DNA of 64,000 bases from Calothrix sp. HK-06 (GTDB taxonomy: Bacteria; Cyanobacteriota; Cyanobacteriia; Cyanobacteriales; Nostocaceae): the NCBI RefSeq assembly GCF_001904745.1, contig NZ_MRCD01000033.1, positions 17,743-81,742 on the forward strand, given 5' to 3'. The notes beneath the pieces were generated by a model, which was not told the origin of the DNA, did no database searches, and worked only from the letters and a program-made list of their open reading frames with translations. Of the stretch, positions 8,556-17,851 are shown piece after piece. The position numbers were made by a program, and so were the translations under genes. Every line of letters begins with the position of its first letter. Within the stretch, counting starts at the first letter, position 1.

Positions 8556-9023
8556 ATGCCAGATGCAGTTGATGGTCAACAGCACAACTATTTAGGAAGT
8601 GGTTGGGCTTTTCCTATGCGCTCAAGTGTACAGGGAGGGTTACAGCTATCGAAAGAAGCAAAAAAAGTTGAAGAATCTATTTGGATTATCCTGCGTACAG
8701 GAATTGGCGAACGGGTGTATCGTCCAGATTTTGGTTCGCGTTTGGCAGAACTTGCTTTTGCCCCAATGAATAGCGAAACCTTAATGCAAGCTCGTCTTTA
8801 TGTTTTAGAAGCATTAGAGGTTTGGGAACCGCGAATTACTATCGAACAAATCATAATTGAACCCTACCCTGTAACAGGTATTGATAAAAGCGTAGGTAAT
8901 TCTTACTCAATAAAGGGTGGAGAAGGTAGGTTGGATATTATGATTTATTATCGTCTCAAAGACCAACCTGATATTTACAGCTTTGTTTATCCATATTATT
9001 TAGCTTCGGCAACACAAGAATAA
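8556..9023 (+). CDS. Baseplate wedge protein, gp25/GPW family
   Basis: The protein is 155 residues from ATG 8556, which has GAGGG eight bases upstream; the TTG at 8541 is a poorer choice. The central motif YRPDFGSRLAELAFAP (residue about 54) with SIWIILRTGIGERV before it is the gp25 core, the lysozyme-fold-like sheath initiator of contractile tails. It anchors the first sheath ring to the baseplate. Finding it without a sheath gene nearby strongly suggests the sheath is encoded outside the window. It begins the baseplate run gp25-J-I. Confidence 0.9.
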   Translation: MPDAVDGQQHNYLGSGWAFPMRSSVQGGLQLSKEAKKVEESIWIILRTGIGERVYRPDFGSRLAELAFAPMNSETLMQARLYVLEALEVWEPRITIEQIIIEPYPVTGIDKSVGNSYSIKGGEGRLDIMIYYRLKDQPDIYSFVYPYYLASATQE

Positions 9024-9066
9024 TTCAAAATCTATTCATATACGAAGTAAAATCTAAAATATTGTT

Positions 9067-11262
9067 GTGGAATTTAACTTTTTAACAAAATTACCTAATT
9101 CTAATCTGGATGACCGTGCGTTTGATGATTTGGTCGAGGAGTGTATCCAGCGTATTCCTCGTTACTGTCCAGAGTGGACAGACCATAATCTCAGTGACCC
9201 AGGAATTACTTTTATTGAGGTGTTCGCTTGGTTAACTGACCAGATGCTACTTCGGTTTAACCAAGTTCCTCGTAAAAATTATGTTGCGTTCTTGGAGTTA
9301 CTGGGAGTTAAACTACAACCTCCAGCACCAGCACAAACAGATTTAACGTTTTATCTAACAACAGATTTACCTGAGACTCATAGAATTGAAGCAGGGGTAG
9401 AAGTTGCTACTTTACGAACAGAAACAACAGAGGCTATTGTTTTTAGCACTGACCGTCCTCTTATTATTGGTAAACCTCAACTGCGTCACTTTTTAACTGC
9501 ACAAACAGCAGAAGATACACCAGTTGCTTTTCGCGATAGGTTTACTAACCAATGGACTCGTAGTAATAATGGTCAGTGGGAAGGTAGAGAGCAAGCGCTT
9601 TTTGAAGATACCCCCCAACCAGGAAACTGTTTTTACCTTGTATTAGAACCAGAAGATTTATTAGATGGAAATGTTCTAGCAATTTCGCTTTTCGGCGCCG
9701 CTGCTACACCTACTGGTATTAATCCGAATAATCCTCCGCGAAGTTGGGAAGCTTGGGATGGGCGCCAATGGCAACCTGTATTATTACGACCAAGTGATGA
9801 TGCAACGCGCGGTTTTAGTTTTTATGAAATTGCTCAACAAGGAAGTAACCCAACCCAAGGAACTGAGGTAATTTTACATTTACCAGAAACTTTTCCTGTA
9901 CAGAGTTTCACTAGTTATCGCGGTCGCTGGTTGCGTTGTGTTTATACTGTTCCAGAGTCAAATCAATCAGGATTTAGTAGTTCTCCTCGAATTATTGGGT
10001 TAGGTGTGCGCGCGATTGGTGGTACTGTCAGAGCTAGCCAAAGTTATCTAATTGAAAATGAACGTTTGGGTATTAGCGATGGTACACCTGGTCAAACTTT
10101 TCAAATTCTAGGAACACCGATTTTAGCAAGGAGAGAGAATGAATATATTTTAGTAACTCCTCCTGGTGGTTTACCTCAAACTTGGAAGGAAGTTTCAGAT
10201 TTTGCTGACTCTAGACCAGAAGACCTTCACTATACTATTGATTCTCTTACTGGGATAGTTCAATTTGGTCCATTAATTCGGGAACCTGACCAACTACGAA
10301 ATAAAACCCGTATCCGTGGCAAAATTCAACAACCAACAGTAGAAGATACACAGGTGCAAATTCGTGATACGGAGTTACAAGGGTTGGAATATCAGTATGG
10401 CGCAGTACCACCACGCGGCGCCGAAATTAAGATAGTAGCTTATCGTACAGGTGGCGGGCGCGAAGGCAATGTTCAAAAAGACACTCTTAAGTTTCTTAAA
10501 GCAGCCGTTCCATATGTTGAAAGTGTAGTTAATCATAAACCAGCAATTAATGGCGCCGATGCTCAATCTTTAGAGCAAGCTGTTTTGAAAGCACCGCAAA
10601 TTTTACGCACTCGTGACAGAGCTATTACCTGCGAAGATTTTGAAGTGTTGGCACAAAAAGCTGGGGATGGGGCAGTTGCCAGAGTTCGTTGTCTGCCAGC
10701 TAACGCGATGAGCAGCGCCGGAACAGTGCGTTTAATCCTTGTCCCGCAAGCAAATACAGATGCAATTACTCAAGGTGAGGGTATATCACCAAATTTATTC
10801 ACCTTACAATCATCGCTCCGTCAACAAGTTTTAAGTTACCTAGACGAAAGGCGAATATTAGGAGTGCAAGTCCAACTTCAAGAAGCAGAATTTGTTGGTG
10901 TTTCTGTTCAAGCAGAAGTTGCTTTAGAACCAGCCTATAACAATCCCTTCGCGCGTCAGGAAATTTTAATGAATATGCGAGTCGGGTTGTATAAATATCT
11001 TAATCCCTTAACTGGTGGAATTGATGGAAATGGCTGGCCTTTTGGTAGACCAGTTTACACCTCAGATATTATCGCCCTGCTGCAAAAAATGCCAGGTGTG
11101 TATTATCTAGGAACAGTGTTGTTATTTGCAATACGTAAGCAAGACGGTATATGGACTCGTCAATCGGCGCCGGAACAAGTTATAGACCCAGGTTCGTTAG
11201 GATTAATTTCCTCCTGGGCAGATAATCGCCTTCGTTCTAGCCATGTAATTAATATTATTTAA
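9067..11262 (+). CDS. Baseplate J-like protein (gp6/Afp11-type)
   Basis: A 731-residue baseplate wedge protein starting with GTG. The N-terminus (CPEWTDHNLSDPGITFIEVF, residues about 38-57) is typical of putative baseplate-assembly proteins of eCIS. The Baseplate J core lies at about residues 440-640, with PPRGAEIKIVAYRTGGGREG and the conserved KAPQILRTRDRAIT. It joins tail protein I and gp25 to make the wedge. It is four bases before the next gene. The length is within the usual range for eCIS J proteins. No anomaly seen. Confidence 0.9.
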   Translation: MEFNFLTKLPNSNLDDRAFDDLVEECIQRIPRYCPEWTDHNLSDPGITFIEVFAWLTDQMLLRFNQVPRKNYVAFLELLGVKLQPPAPAQTDLTFYLTTDLPETHRIEAGVEVATLRTETTEAIVFSTDRPLIIGKPQLRHFLTAQTAEDTPVAFRDRFTNQWTRSNNGQWEGREQALFEDTPQPGNCFYLVLEPEDLLDGNVLAISLFGAAATPTGINPNNPPRSWEAWDGRQWQPVLLRPSDDATRGFSFYEIAQQGSNPTQGTEVILHLPETFPVQSFTSYRGRWLRCVYTVPESNQSGFSSSPRIIGLGVRAIGGTVRASQSYLIENERLGISDGTPGQTFQILGTPILARRENEYILVTPPGGLPQTWKEVSDFADSRPEDLHYTIDSLTGIVQFGPLIREPDQLRNKTRIRGKIQQPTVEDTQVQIRDTELQGLEYQYGAVPPRGAEIKIVAYRTGGGREGNVQKDTLKFLKAAVPYVESVVNHKPAINGADAQSLEQAVLKAPQILRTRDRAITCEDFEVLAQKAGDGAVARVRCLPANAMSSAGTVRLILVPQANTDAITQGEGISPNLFTLQSSLRQQVLSYLDERRILGVQVQLQEAEFVGVSVQAEVALEPAYNNPFARQEILMNMRVGLYKYLNPLTGGIDGNGWPFGRPVYTSDIIALLQKMPGVYYLGTVLLFAIRKQDGIWTRQSAPEQVIDPGSLGLISSWADNRLRSSHVINII

Positions 11263-11266
11263 TATT

Positions 11267-12301
11267 ATGGTTCAAATTCGCTCTGCCCCTGCTATTAGTT
11301 TGCTATTAACCCCGATGCGAATCCCTGAAGCTGTGCCATCAGCAGGTTTCGCATTCGCTAACCAAGAAAACACGAATGAAGTAACTGGCACTAGTTTACT
11401 ATTACATCCAGGCGAACCCAGCGAGTTGATAGTTCAAATTAAGAACTTGACACAGCGGAACTTGCAGCTTGAATTAATGGTGGAGGGTGATTTTCCAAGT
11501 GAATGGTGTTGGGTTGGGACGGAAGGTAAAGAAATTCGAGCGGGGGAACAAATGGATGCTGTACTTTACTTTCAGGTTCCCGATACTTTTTTTGAAAGTC
11601 AAGAAGCAATTACTCCAGAGAAACAAGAACAGTTACGACTAAATTTTAATAACTGTCAGGTATTAGCGTATACAGACCGAGGTAGCGAGCAAGAACAAAT
11701 TAAGGAAGCAAATTTTAATTTGTATATACGTCCTTGGTCTGCGTATATGGACTTCTTGCCTGTTTTATATCGGGAAGTAGACTTTATCGGTCGCTTCATG
11801 AAAATATTTGAACAAGCTTATCAACCAGCAATAGATAGCTATGCTGTGATGTGGGCTAATCTTGACCCCTTAACGGCACCGCGCGCGTTGTTACCATTTT
11901 TAGCGCATTGGGTGGGGTGGCCTGTAGAATCTATATGGAATTTGCCGCAACAACGGCGTTTAATTCGTCGCGCGGTAGAAATATATCGTTGGCGAGGTAC
12001 TCGTAAAGGTTTGCGTCTTTACCTGCATTTATATACAGGTTTACCTTTAGATGAACACTTACCAAATGAAGCAGATAAACACATTAGTATTACAGAACCT
12101 TTTGGAGACGGTTTTACTTTAGGAGAAGCAGAACTTGGAGAAGCAGTATTAGGAGGAGGACAAGCTTATCATTTTGTAGTTCGCTTGCGTCCCGACCGTA
12201 TAAATAGTGTTAGTGAGCAATTAATAAGACGTATAATCGACCAAGAAAAACCAGCATTTTGCACTTACGAATTATTTATTGATAATCCTATAATAATCTA
12301 A
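11267..12301 (+). CDS. Tail protein I-type baseplate protein with N-terminal Ig-like extension
   Basis: A 344-residue protein whose second half (from about residue 162, FLPVLYRE, through LTAPRALLPFLAHWVGWPV and RRLIRRAVEIYRWRGTRKG) matches the phage tail protein I domain found in eCIS baseplates. The first 155 residues form a separate beta-rich module (LLLHPGEPSELIVQIKNLTQ), Ig-like in pattern and resembling the N-termini of the two membrane proteins at 38-42.5 kb. The extension could contact other baseplate or anchoring parts. Near the C-terminus a short repeat GEAELGEAVLGGG is seen. Four bases separate it from J and seven from the next gene. Confidence 0.87.
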   Translation: MVQIRSAPAISLLLTPMRIPEAVPSAGFAFANQENTNEVTGTSLLLHPGEPSELIVQIKNLTQRNLQLELMVEGDFPSEWCWVGTEGKEIRAGEQMDAVLYFQVPDTFFESQEAITPEKQEQLRLNFNNCQVLAYTDRGSEQEQIKEANFNLYIRPWSAYMDFLPVLYREVDFIGRFMKIFEQAYQPAIDSYAVMWANLDPLTAPRALLPFLAHWVGWPVESIWNLPQQRRLIRRAVEIYRWRGTRKGLRLYLHLYTGLPLDEHLPNEADKHISITEPFGDGFTLGEAELGEAVLGGGQAYHFVVRLRPDRINSVSEQLIRRIIDQEKPAFCTYELFIDNPIII

Positions 12302-12308
12302 AATTTCT

Positions 12309-13508
12309 ATGTCTCACCCTTTTCCAACACCACCAATTACACCCTTTGAACGCCTCCAAGCTGCTGACGGACTATTAATAAATGCTATTCGCTGGCGTAA
12401 AGCTCATGACTATCATCGCTTACGACAAAACGCTCACTATCAATCATTAAACCAACCAGGTATTGTTTGCGGTTTAGGAGTGCGCGTCATACCCGCACCT
12501 AGAAATATAGAAGCTCAATTTCGAGACAACCATTGGGTGCAAATTCAACCAGGTATAGCAATAGATTTATTAGGTAATTTAATAGTTGTTCCTGAAACGT
12601 TTCCATTCCGTATAGCCACAGAAGCGCGCGGCTCAGATGCCGTACTTGTATATTTAGTTGCCAGTTATGTAGACCCAGATGAACTACGACGTTCTTCTCA
12701 AAAAGATGTAGTGCAAGAAACATTTCGGATTGATGAAAAAAGCACTGTGCCTAATAGCTCAGAAATAGAATTATGTCGAGTACTTTTACAACCAGGTGAA
12801 GTTAGAATTACGGCGCCTGATGATGTTTTTTTTCCTGGTTATAACAATATTGATTTACGTTATCGGCATCAAGCACAATCTCGACCTCAAGCACTTGTCC
12901 GGATGGCACAGGTAAATAGTAATGATAAAGAATGCGCGCGGAGCTTTTTCAATCTATCTTACTTATTACAATCTGTAGAATCATTATATCCATCATTACG
13001 AGGAAATGAAGAAGTCGGGCAAGTTACTTTCAGTGAAAATCTTCAAGAATATGATTTACTTTATCTAACAGGTAAGCAAGCATTAACTTTGAATGGTAAT
13101 GAATTTGAGAACCTTAAAAATTATTTAAATTTAGGTGGAGTTTTATTAGTTGATGCCCCCTTAGATGGAAATGCGCTGGTTGAAAGTATCAATAATTTAG
13201 CCCAGCAATTAGAATCTCCTTTGCGACCATTAGAAGAATGGCGCCGAGACCACCCTTTAAGAACAAAACCCTTTTTATTTGCAGCTTTGCCAATTGTTAA
13301 TCAACAACAAATTCAAATATTAACAAATGGAGGAATTATTTTAGTGAGTGGCGATATAGCATCTGCATGGGGGCTGGATAATAAATTAAGTTTACCTCGA
13401 TTAACTATTCGCACAGCACAGGAATTAGGAATTAATATTTTGCAATACGCTTGGAAGCGGCGCCAGTTTATTGGCTTGCAACAAGAGGATATTTCTGGAC
13501 AATGGTAA
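12309..13508 (+). CDS. eCIS baseplate-associated protein with DUF4159 domain
   Basis: A 399-residue protein last in the plus-strand run. The N-terminal part (GLLINAIRWRKAHDYHRLRQ and a beta-rich GLGVRVIP...IDLLGNLIVVPE region) resembles peripheral baseplate proteins of eCIS. Residues about 235-390 look like DUF4159, with YDLLYLTGKQALTL and GGVLLVDAPLDG. That domain is a Rossmann-like glutamine-amidotransferase relative of unknown role, without a visible catalytic Cys triad here. No fibre gene is recognised, so this may occupy the outer baseplate. It ends 66 bases before the convergent antitoxin gene; I see no clear terminator between. Confidence 0.7.
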   Translation: MSHPFPTPPITPFERLQAADGLLINAIRWRKAHDYHRLRQNAHYQSLNQPGIVCGLGVRVIPAPRNIEAQFRDNHWVQIQPGIAIDLLGNLIVVPETFPFRIATEARGSDAVLVYLVASYVDPDELRRSSQKDVVQETFRIDEKSTVPNSSEIELCRVLLQPGEVRITAPDDVFFPGYNNIDLRYRHQAQSRPQALVRMAQVNSNDKECARSFFNLSYLLQSVESLYPSLRGNEEVGQVTFSENLQEYDLLYLTGKQALTLNGNEFENLKNYLNLGGVLLVDAPLDGNALVESINNLAQQLESPLRPLEEWRRDHPLRTKPFLFAALPIVNQQQIQILTNGGIILVSGDIASAWGLDNKLSLPRLTIRTAQELGINILQYAWKRRQFIGLQQEDISGQW

Positions 13509-13574
13509 CCCACAATACAGTTACTCCACAGCGTAAGCGGCAACAAATTTGTCTTGCTTGAAGATTAATTGAGA

Positions 13575-13820
13575 CTATACTTCGCTCTTGACCAAGTTCA
13601 ACAGCTTACCCTGAACAGATTCCAAAATAAAATCTCGGATGTAATTACTGGCATTGAGAATTTCCACGCCAATCAGATCTCCGGCTGCATTCAGTTCAGC
13701 AGTGACATTTGGACTAATTTCAATACTTGCTGATTCTGGCTCTTCGGAGATTAACAGGTGAAGAATATCCTCTTCTTTGAAGTAATTCATTTGTGGCAAT
13801 TGTTGCTTGAAGTCAGACAT
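13575..13820 (-). CDS. DUF2283 family antitoxin-like protein
   Basis: An 81-residue protein with the DUF2283 signature: YFKEEDILHLLI near the N-terminus, SIEISPNVTAELNAAGDLIGVEIL in the middle. Such proteins are usually encoded right behind a DUF4258-type toxin, as here, where the genes overlap by eight bases. Presumed antitoxin of a type II pair. The C-terminal extension (VQGKLLNLVKSEV) is not conserved to my knowledge. Confidence 0.75.
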   Translation of the reverse strand: MSDFKQQLPQMNYFKEEDILHLLISEEPESASIEISPNVTAELNAAGDLIGVEILNASNYIRDFILESVQGKLLNLVKSEV

Positions 13821-14088
13821 TTGTAATAAACCGTCCAGTTTTTACACGAAATCGAATTTGTTGTCGAGTTGTGGCGTGAATTGTAATAGGTGTAATCGTG
13901 TTTTCACCTTGTTCGTAGGGAATTAAAACTAGCTGTTCACCATGTTTTCCAACTACAACCACCCGATCTGTTTCTACATCATAATATCGTTCGCTGGAGA
14001 AGCGTAGGATATTTTCAATTAGATCAAGATCAAAACCTCTTTGGGTTGCACGGTAACGAAGATAGGATGTCCAGTTAATCTCAGGCAT
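13813..14088 (-). CDS. Small toxin-like protein (DUF4258-type) of a TA pair
   Basis: A 91-residue basic protein. Features are YRATQRGFDLDLIENILRFS, an aromatic pair ERYYDVETDRVVVVGKH and a final TIHATTRQQIRFRVKTGRF, consistent with the DUF4258 (RelE-like fold) group. It overlaps the DUF2283 gene by eight bases, toxin first. The pair sits between the eCIS structural genes and the effector cassette and may stabilise that boundary (inference). Toxicity has not been shown by anything in the sequence. Confidence 0.65.
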   Translation of the reverse strand: MPEINWTSYLRYRATQRGFDLDLIENILRFSSERYYDVETDRVVVVGKHGEQLVLIPYEQGENTITPITIHATTRQQIRFRVKTGRFITNV

Positions 14089-14307
14089 GGTTCATGATTA
14101 GCGGTTGTTGTCACCCATTATTATTCCTGCGCGAACCCCTATGTTTCCCCTACCAGCATACCTTATCTGGCTGGAAACCGCTATATGCAAGGAAGACTAA
14201 TTTGGGACGAGAGCAAAAAATTGGTAAATTTGCCCAAGTATCCATTTACGTCAGTTAAGCTAGAGCAAATTTGCTCCACCAGCTAGTTTTTAGATAAAAA
14301 GCTTTCG

Positions 14308-14610
14308 TTATTCCTTACGAAGGTAAGCCCAAGTCATAAGACTTTGATCTTTAAGCGATTGAGGCTTATCAAGCCTGATTGTGTTAATCTGTACATCGTG
14401 TTCTGGAAAATCAGCCATTACTTCTGAAGCTACACATTCCATAGATTCTTGATCATTTTCAGAAGGTTCGCCATCAAAGTAGCATTTGATGTTAATGCTT
14501 GATTCATCCCAACTACAGGTCACGCCACGCAAAAAGGCTGAAACTTCGCCAAGTAAAGCTCTTTGAATGGACAATAATACTCTTGGTCTAAGAATTTGAG
14601 ATTCATTCAT
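14308..14610 (-). CDS. Candidate immunity protein for the toxin-50 effector
   Basis: A 100-residue acidic protein in the immunity position directly after the effector (16 bases between the effector stop and this ATG). The pattern SIQRALLGEVSAFLRGVTCSW, IKCYFDGEPSEND and ASEVMADFP resembles small immunity proteins found next to polymorphic toxins in many bacteria, but I cannot name the family with certainty. It should bind and block the RNase domain to protect the producer or its siblings. Retaining an immunity gene suggests that the toxin can harm the cell that makes it or close relatives. Confidence 0.65.
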   Translation of the reverse strand: MNESQILRPRVLLSIQRALLGEVSAFLRGVTCSWDESSINIKCYFDGEPSENDQESMECVASEVMADFPEHDVQINTIRLDKPQSLKDQSLMTWAYLRKE

Positions 14611-14626
14611 ATTTATTCATTAAGAT

Positions 14627-17608
14627 TTAAGGTTTAGCTGGAACAATATGTACCCCAGATTTAGAATAATGGATAATTCCTTTCGTTGTAGGAGTTTTTA
14701 CACCAGTTTCTGGGTCAACATAATTACCAATTATTTCTCCAAAGTCAACACGTTCCCTAAAACCGGGTTGACCTTGTTTAACTGTACTATTCACTGGTTG
14801 ACCTTTGCCCGCAAAATCATCTATTAATTGCTGGGGATTAGGATGAGTTAGTTCGCTTCGACCGTCAGTAAAGTTGTTATGTTCTGGTACATGCTTACCT
14901 TGTTTACCTTCGTCAATCTTTAATGGTAGCTTATTTTCGCTCTTATCATTTTCCGAAATGGTGTTAGTCTCAGGGGTTTTCTGACTTTGTTCCTCAGATA
15001 TAGCTTCTGGAGGGTTATTAATTTTATCAGTAGTTTTGCTAGCATTCATGTTGGGATTGTTTAGAGCTTCCTCTAAAATCATTCTCATGAGCTTTTGTTT
15101 TTCTTCTACAGAAAAATCAACAGTATTTTTATCAATAATCTGGTATGCAGTGGACATATCATCATTAGCAGCAGTTGCACTTACTGCTTGTTTAGCAATC
15201 AATCTTAGTTTGAAATCAGAAACACTTGTTTTTGCTTGTTCTTCAGCAGCTTTACTAACACCTGCCACTGCTAAACGACCGAGAAGGTCTTCTATCCGAC
15301 CTTTATATTCACCTTTAATCCCACTAACTGCCTCATCAACGATTCCTCCTGAAACACCACTCGTGGCGCCAAATAGGATTGAAGATTTACTTTTTAATGG
15401 GTCTTCCATACCTCCTGATGCAGCACCTTTAATAGCACTGGCGCCAGCAACCATGCCCAAATTTAATAAATAATATTCTACGCCTTTTCGCCACTGAGTA
15501 TCGTTAAATACTTCCTTGAGTACATCAGGACTAACAACCCCTCGTAGTGCTTCTTGTGCTGCCTTTTTGGCTGCTCCTTCTCCAAGGGATTTAAGTATAT
15601 CATCTAGTTTAGTCATAAACTGAGTTTTATCTGCTAAAAATCCTCCCAGTGCAGATGCTAGTGCTGCAACTACAGCATCAATTGCAATGTCTTCTCCACC
15701 GTAAGCATCTCCTTGCATACCGTATCTAAGAGCCATATTGGCGCCACCTGCCAAAGTTCCAGAGATAACTGCAACTAACCAGGGAGCAGCGGCGCCTTTT
15801 GTGCAAATAGTTGCCAATGCTGCAACTGCAATAGTCCCGGCAGTAGTGACGGCTTTGCCAACAGATTCCTTTGCATCTTTATAATTTGTTGCATCTGTTT
15901 CTTGATAACCAGCGATGCGTTTGACTTCTTCTTCTTTGTCTTTAAATTCAGGCTTAAGGTTGCCATTTTCATCAAACATCTTTTTCAGACGCTGAGTTTG
16001 ATTCTCCAACATCTCGCCTTTTGAATGCATTCCAATAGCTTCTGAAGCATCCATCACTCCGCGCGAAAACCACGTTGAGCCATCTCCACGCTCAAATTCA
16101 TAGCGCTCCATAGCTTGGTTATAGTACTCTTTAGAACTTTCTGGTTTTCCTTTGAGCATTTGCCCAACTTCAAAAGCATCTCGACCGTCTAACTCACTTT
16201 TGAGTTCCGTATCTAGATTTTTACCAGTTTCTTTCGCATAAGCTTCCTTAATTGCTTTAATTTCCTCTTTACTTTTGTCTTTGAGAGTTTCTTTAATTAA
16301 ATCTTCATCTGTTCCCAAACCATTCATAGCTAAATTTAAAGCAAAACTTGGGTCAAGTTCTCCTTTGTTTTTGTACTGCTGTGCTTGTTTAAGGTCATCA
16401 TCACTCAACTCATCTTTAAGCATGGTATCAAAGCTACCTTTGCCATATTTGTCTTCATAGGCTTTAACAATTGCTTCACGCTCTTGTTGGCTTTTACCCT
16501 TGAGTTGGTCGTATATCCCTTTTTCATCAGTACCTAAGCCATCTGCTGCTTCTTTGATACGAGCCGCTGCCGCTGCCGCTTTGTCTTCAGCTAGTAGAGC
16601 ATCTGCTTGGTCTTTTTCAGCATCGGAGAAATCATCTTCAATATCTGCCGCAAGAGTCCGACCAGTTTTTTCTTGATAAGCTTTTTTAATCTTTTCAATT
16701 TCTTCGGGATTTTTGCCTTCTAAGTACTTATAAACTGCTTTTTCATCAGTTCCTAGCCCCTCTATTGCTTCAGCAATACGAGCAGCAGCAGCTTTTTCTT
16801 TATCACCTAAAAGAAGTGCTTCGGTTACTTCCTTATCTTCACCACCTAAATGGTCAAGAACATTATCTAATTTTGCTTTAATGGCTGGGTCTTTTTCCGC
16901 CATCTGTTTCATCCGTTTTAAGTCCTCTGGCGATAAAGCTGATAAAGTTTCCTCAATTTTGGCTTCATCATCATTAAAAAATCCAATGGAATTATTAAGT
17001 GCTTCTATCGCCCCTAGCGCTTTATCACCTGATAACTTAACTTGGGCTTCTTTCAAATCATTCCCTGACATCTCAGAAGCTAAGTCGCTGTCTAGGTTAC
17101 GTCCATAGTGGTCTGTATATACTTGTTTAATAGCAGCAATTTCTGCTGGTGTTTTGTTAGCAAGAACTTTTAAGATTGTATCTTCATCTGTACCCCAGCC
17201 ATCTACCGCTTTGAATATGGCATCAGCATCAGCATTAATTTTGGCAAGGTCAAGCTGCTGGGTATGTTGTTGATCAACCGTCTGTTTTGGAGTATCAACA
17301 TTCTGACATTGAAGTATCTGATTGTTAATGCTACTAATGGAAGGAGTTCGCTGAATTTGATATCCATCCGTCTGCTGAGTAGCGATACATTCAGCTTCTT
17401 GCTCATACTGGTCGCCTAATTGACTCACTGCTAGTCTTGATTGCGGACGTAGCGAAATTTGACTAATGTCATGATTGGGTGTACTAGCAGTAGATGCTGT
17501 TTCTTTAACTGGAGGTAAGGAACTAATATCCTGTGTTGATTGCGCTAGATGAGGATGTGAGTAAATAGGTGGAGCTTTTTGGCGTTGAATTTTTTGACGT
17601 TCGCTCAT
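14627..17608 (-). CDS. eCIS effector: annexin-like repeats with C-terminal toxin-50 RNase domain
   Basis: A 993-residue putative effector. Residues 1-12 (MSERQKIQRQKA) and about 46-70 (ISQISLRPQSRLAVS, GDQYEQEAE) match the leader of the neighbouring Het-C effector and the first part of DUF4157, but the HExxH part is absent. Residues about 120-490 contain five annexin-like repeats of about 74 residues, three to four of them with intact GxGTDE loops (GWGTDED, GLGTDEK twice, GLGTDED). About 590-690 is an Ala/Gly-rich hydrophobic region that may enter a membrane. The last 90 residues (GKHVPEHNNF, ERVDFGEIIGNYVD, IIHYSKSGVHIVP) are the bacterial toxin-50 domain, an RNase of the BECR fold. An immunity-like gene follows. 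Confidence 0.85.
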   Translation of the reverse strand: MSERQKIQRQKAPPIYSHPHLAQSTQDISSLPPVKETASTASTPNHDISQISLRPQSRLAVSQLGDQYEQEAECIATQQTDGYQIQRTPSISSINNQILQCQNVDTPKQTVDQQHTQQLDLAKINADADAIFKAVDGWGTDEDTILKVLANKTPAEIAAIKQVYTDHYGRNLDSDLASEMSGNDLKEAQVKLSGDKALGAIEALNNSIGFFNDDEAKIEETLSALSPEDLKRMKQMAEKDPAIKAKLDNVLDHLGGEDKEVTEALLLGDKEKAAAARIAEAIEGLGTDEKAVYKYLEGKNPEEIEKIKKAYQEKTGRTLAADIEDDFSDAEKDQADALLAEDKAAAAAARIKEAADGLGTDEKGIYDQLKGKSQQEREAIVKAYEDKYGKGSFDTMLKDELSDDDLKQAQQYKNKGELDPSFALNLAMNGLGTDEDLIKETLKDKSKEEIKAIKEAYAKETGKNLDTELKSELDGRDAFEVGQMLKGKPESSKEYYNQAMERYEFERGDGSTWFSRGVMDASEAIGMHSKGEMLENQTQRLKKMFDENGNLKPEFKDKEEEVKRIAGYQETDATNYKDAKESVGKAVTTAGTIAVAALATICTKGAAAPWLVAVISGTLAGGANMALRYGMQGDAYGGEDIAIDAVVAALASALGGFLADKTQFMTKLDDILKSLGEGAAKKAAQEALRGVVSPDVLKEVFNDTQWRKGVEYYLLNLGMVAGASAIKGAASGGMEDPLKSKSSILFGATSGVSGGIVDEAVSGIKGEYKGRIEDLLGRLAVAGVSKAAEEQAKTSVSDFKLRLIAKQAVSATAANDDMSTAYQIIDKNTVDFSVEEKQKLMRMILEEALNNPNMNASKTTDKINNPPEAISEEQSQKTPETNTISENDKSENKLPLKIDEGKQGKHVPEHNNFTDGRSELTHPNPQQLIDDFAGKGQPVNSTVKQGQPGFRERVDFGEIIGNYVDPETGVKTPTTKGIIHYSKSGVHIVPAKP

Positions 17609-17678
17609 CTCATCCTTTCTCCAGTGTTAAAAAATCAACAAATATGTCAATAACGTCCCAATTTTTTATATTTAACAA

Positions 17679-17721
17679 ATTTTACAACTTGTTAAGATAA
17701 ACCATTTTCGACTAAAGTCTA
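17679..17721 (-). promoter_or_regulatory. Shared effector promoter element, copy 1
   Basis: On the minus strand the element reads TAGACTTTAGTCG, 19 bases, then AGTTGTAAAAT. The same two blocks with identical 19-base spacing lie ahead of the Het-C effector gene (20859-20901). TAAAAT could be the -10 box and the GACTTTAGTC near-palindrome an activator site. It is about 70 bases before the start codon. Confidence 0.5.
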
Positions 17722-17851
17722 AACTTTTCCAATTTGGGTTTTACATTCGGACTTTATTACCCTTAAAAAGCTGAATGTGCTGATTCAGCATTTGCCTTGT
17801 ATGAGTTCTTAATTGTTTTAATAAATCGCATCAGTGCATAAGTGCTATAGA

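Noticed and set aside
9067..13508. Search for a receptor-binding tail fibre gene
   Set aside because: No fibre-like repeats are found after the baseplate genes; the DUF4159 protein does not look like a fibre.
15036..15473. 145-codon plus-strand frame inside the annexin effector
   Set aside because: Antisense shadow; no ribosome site and no family likeness.
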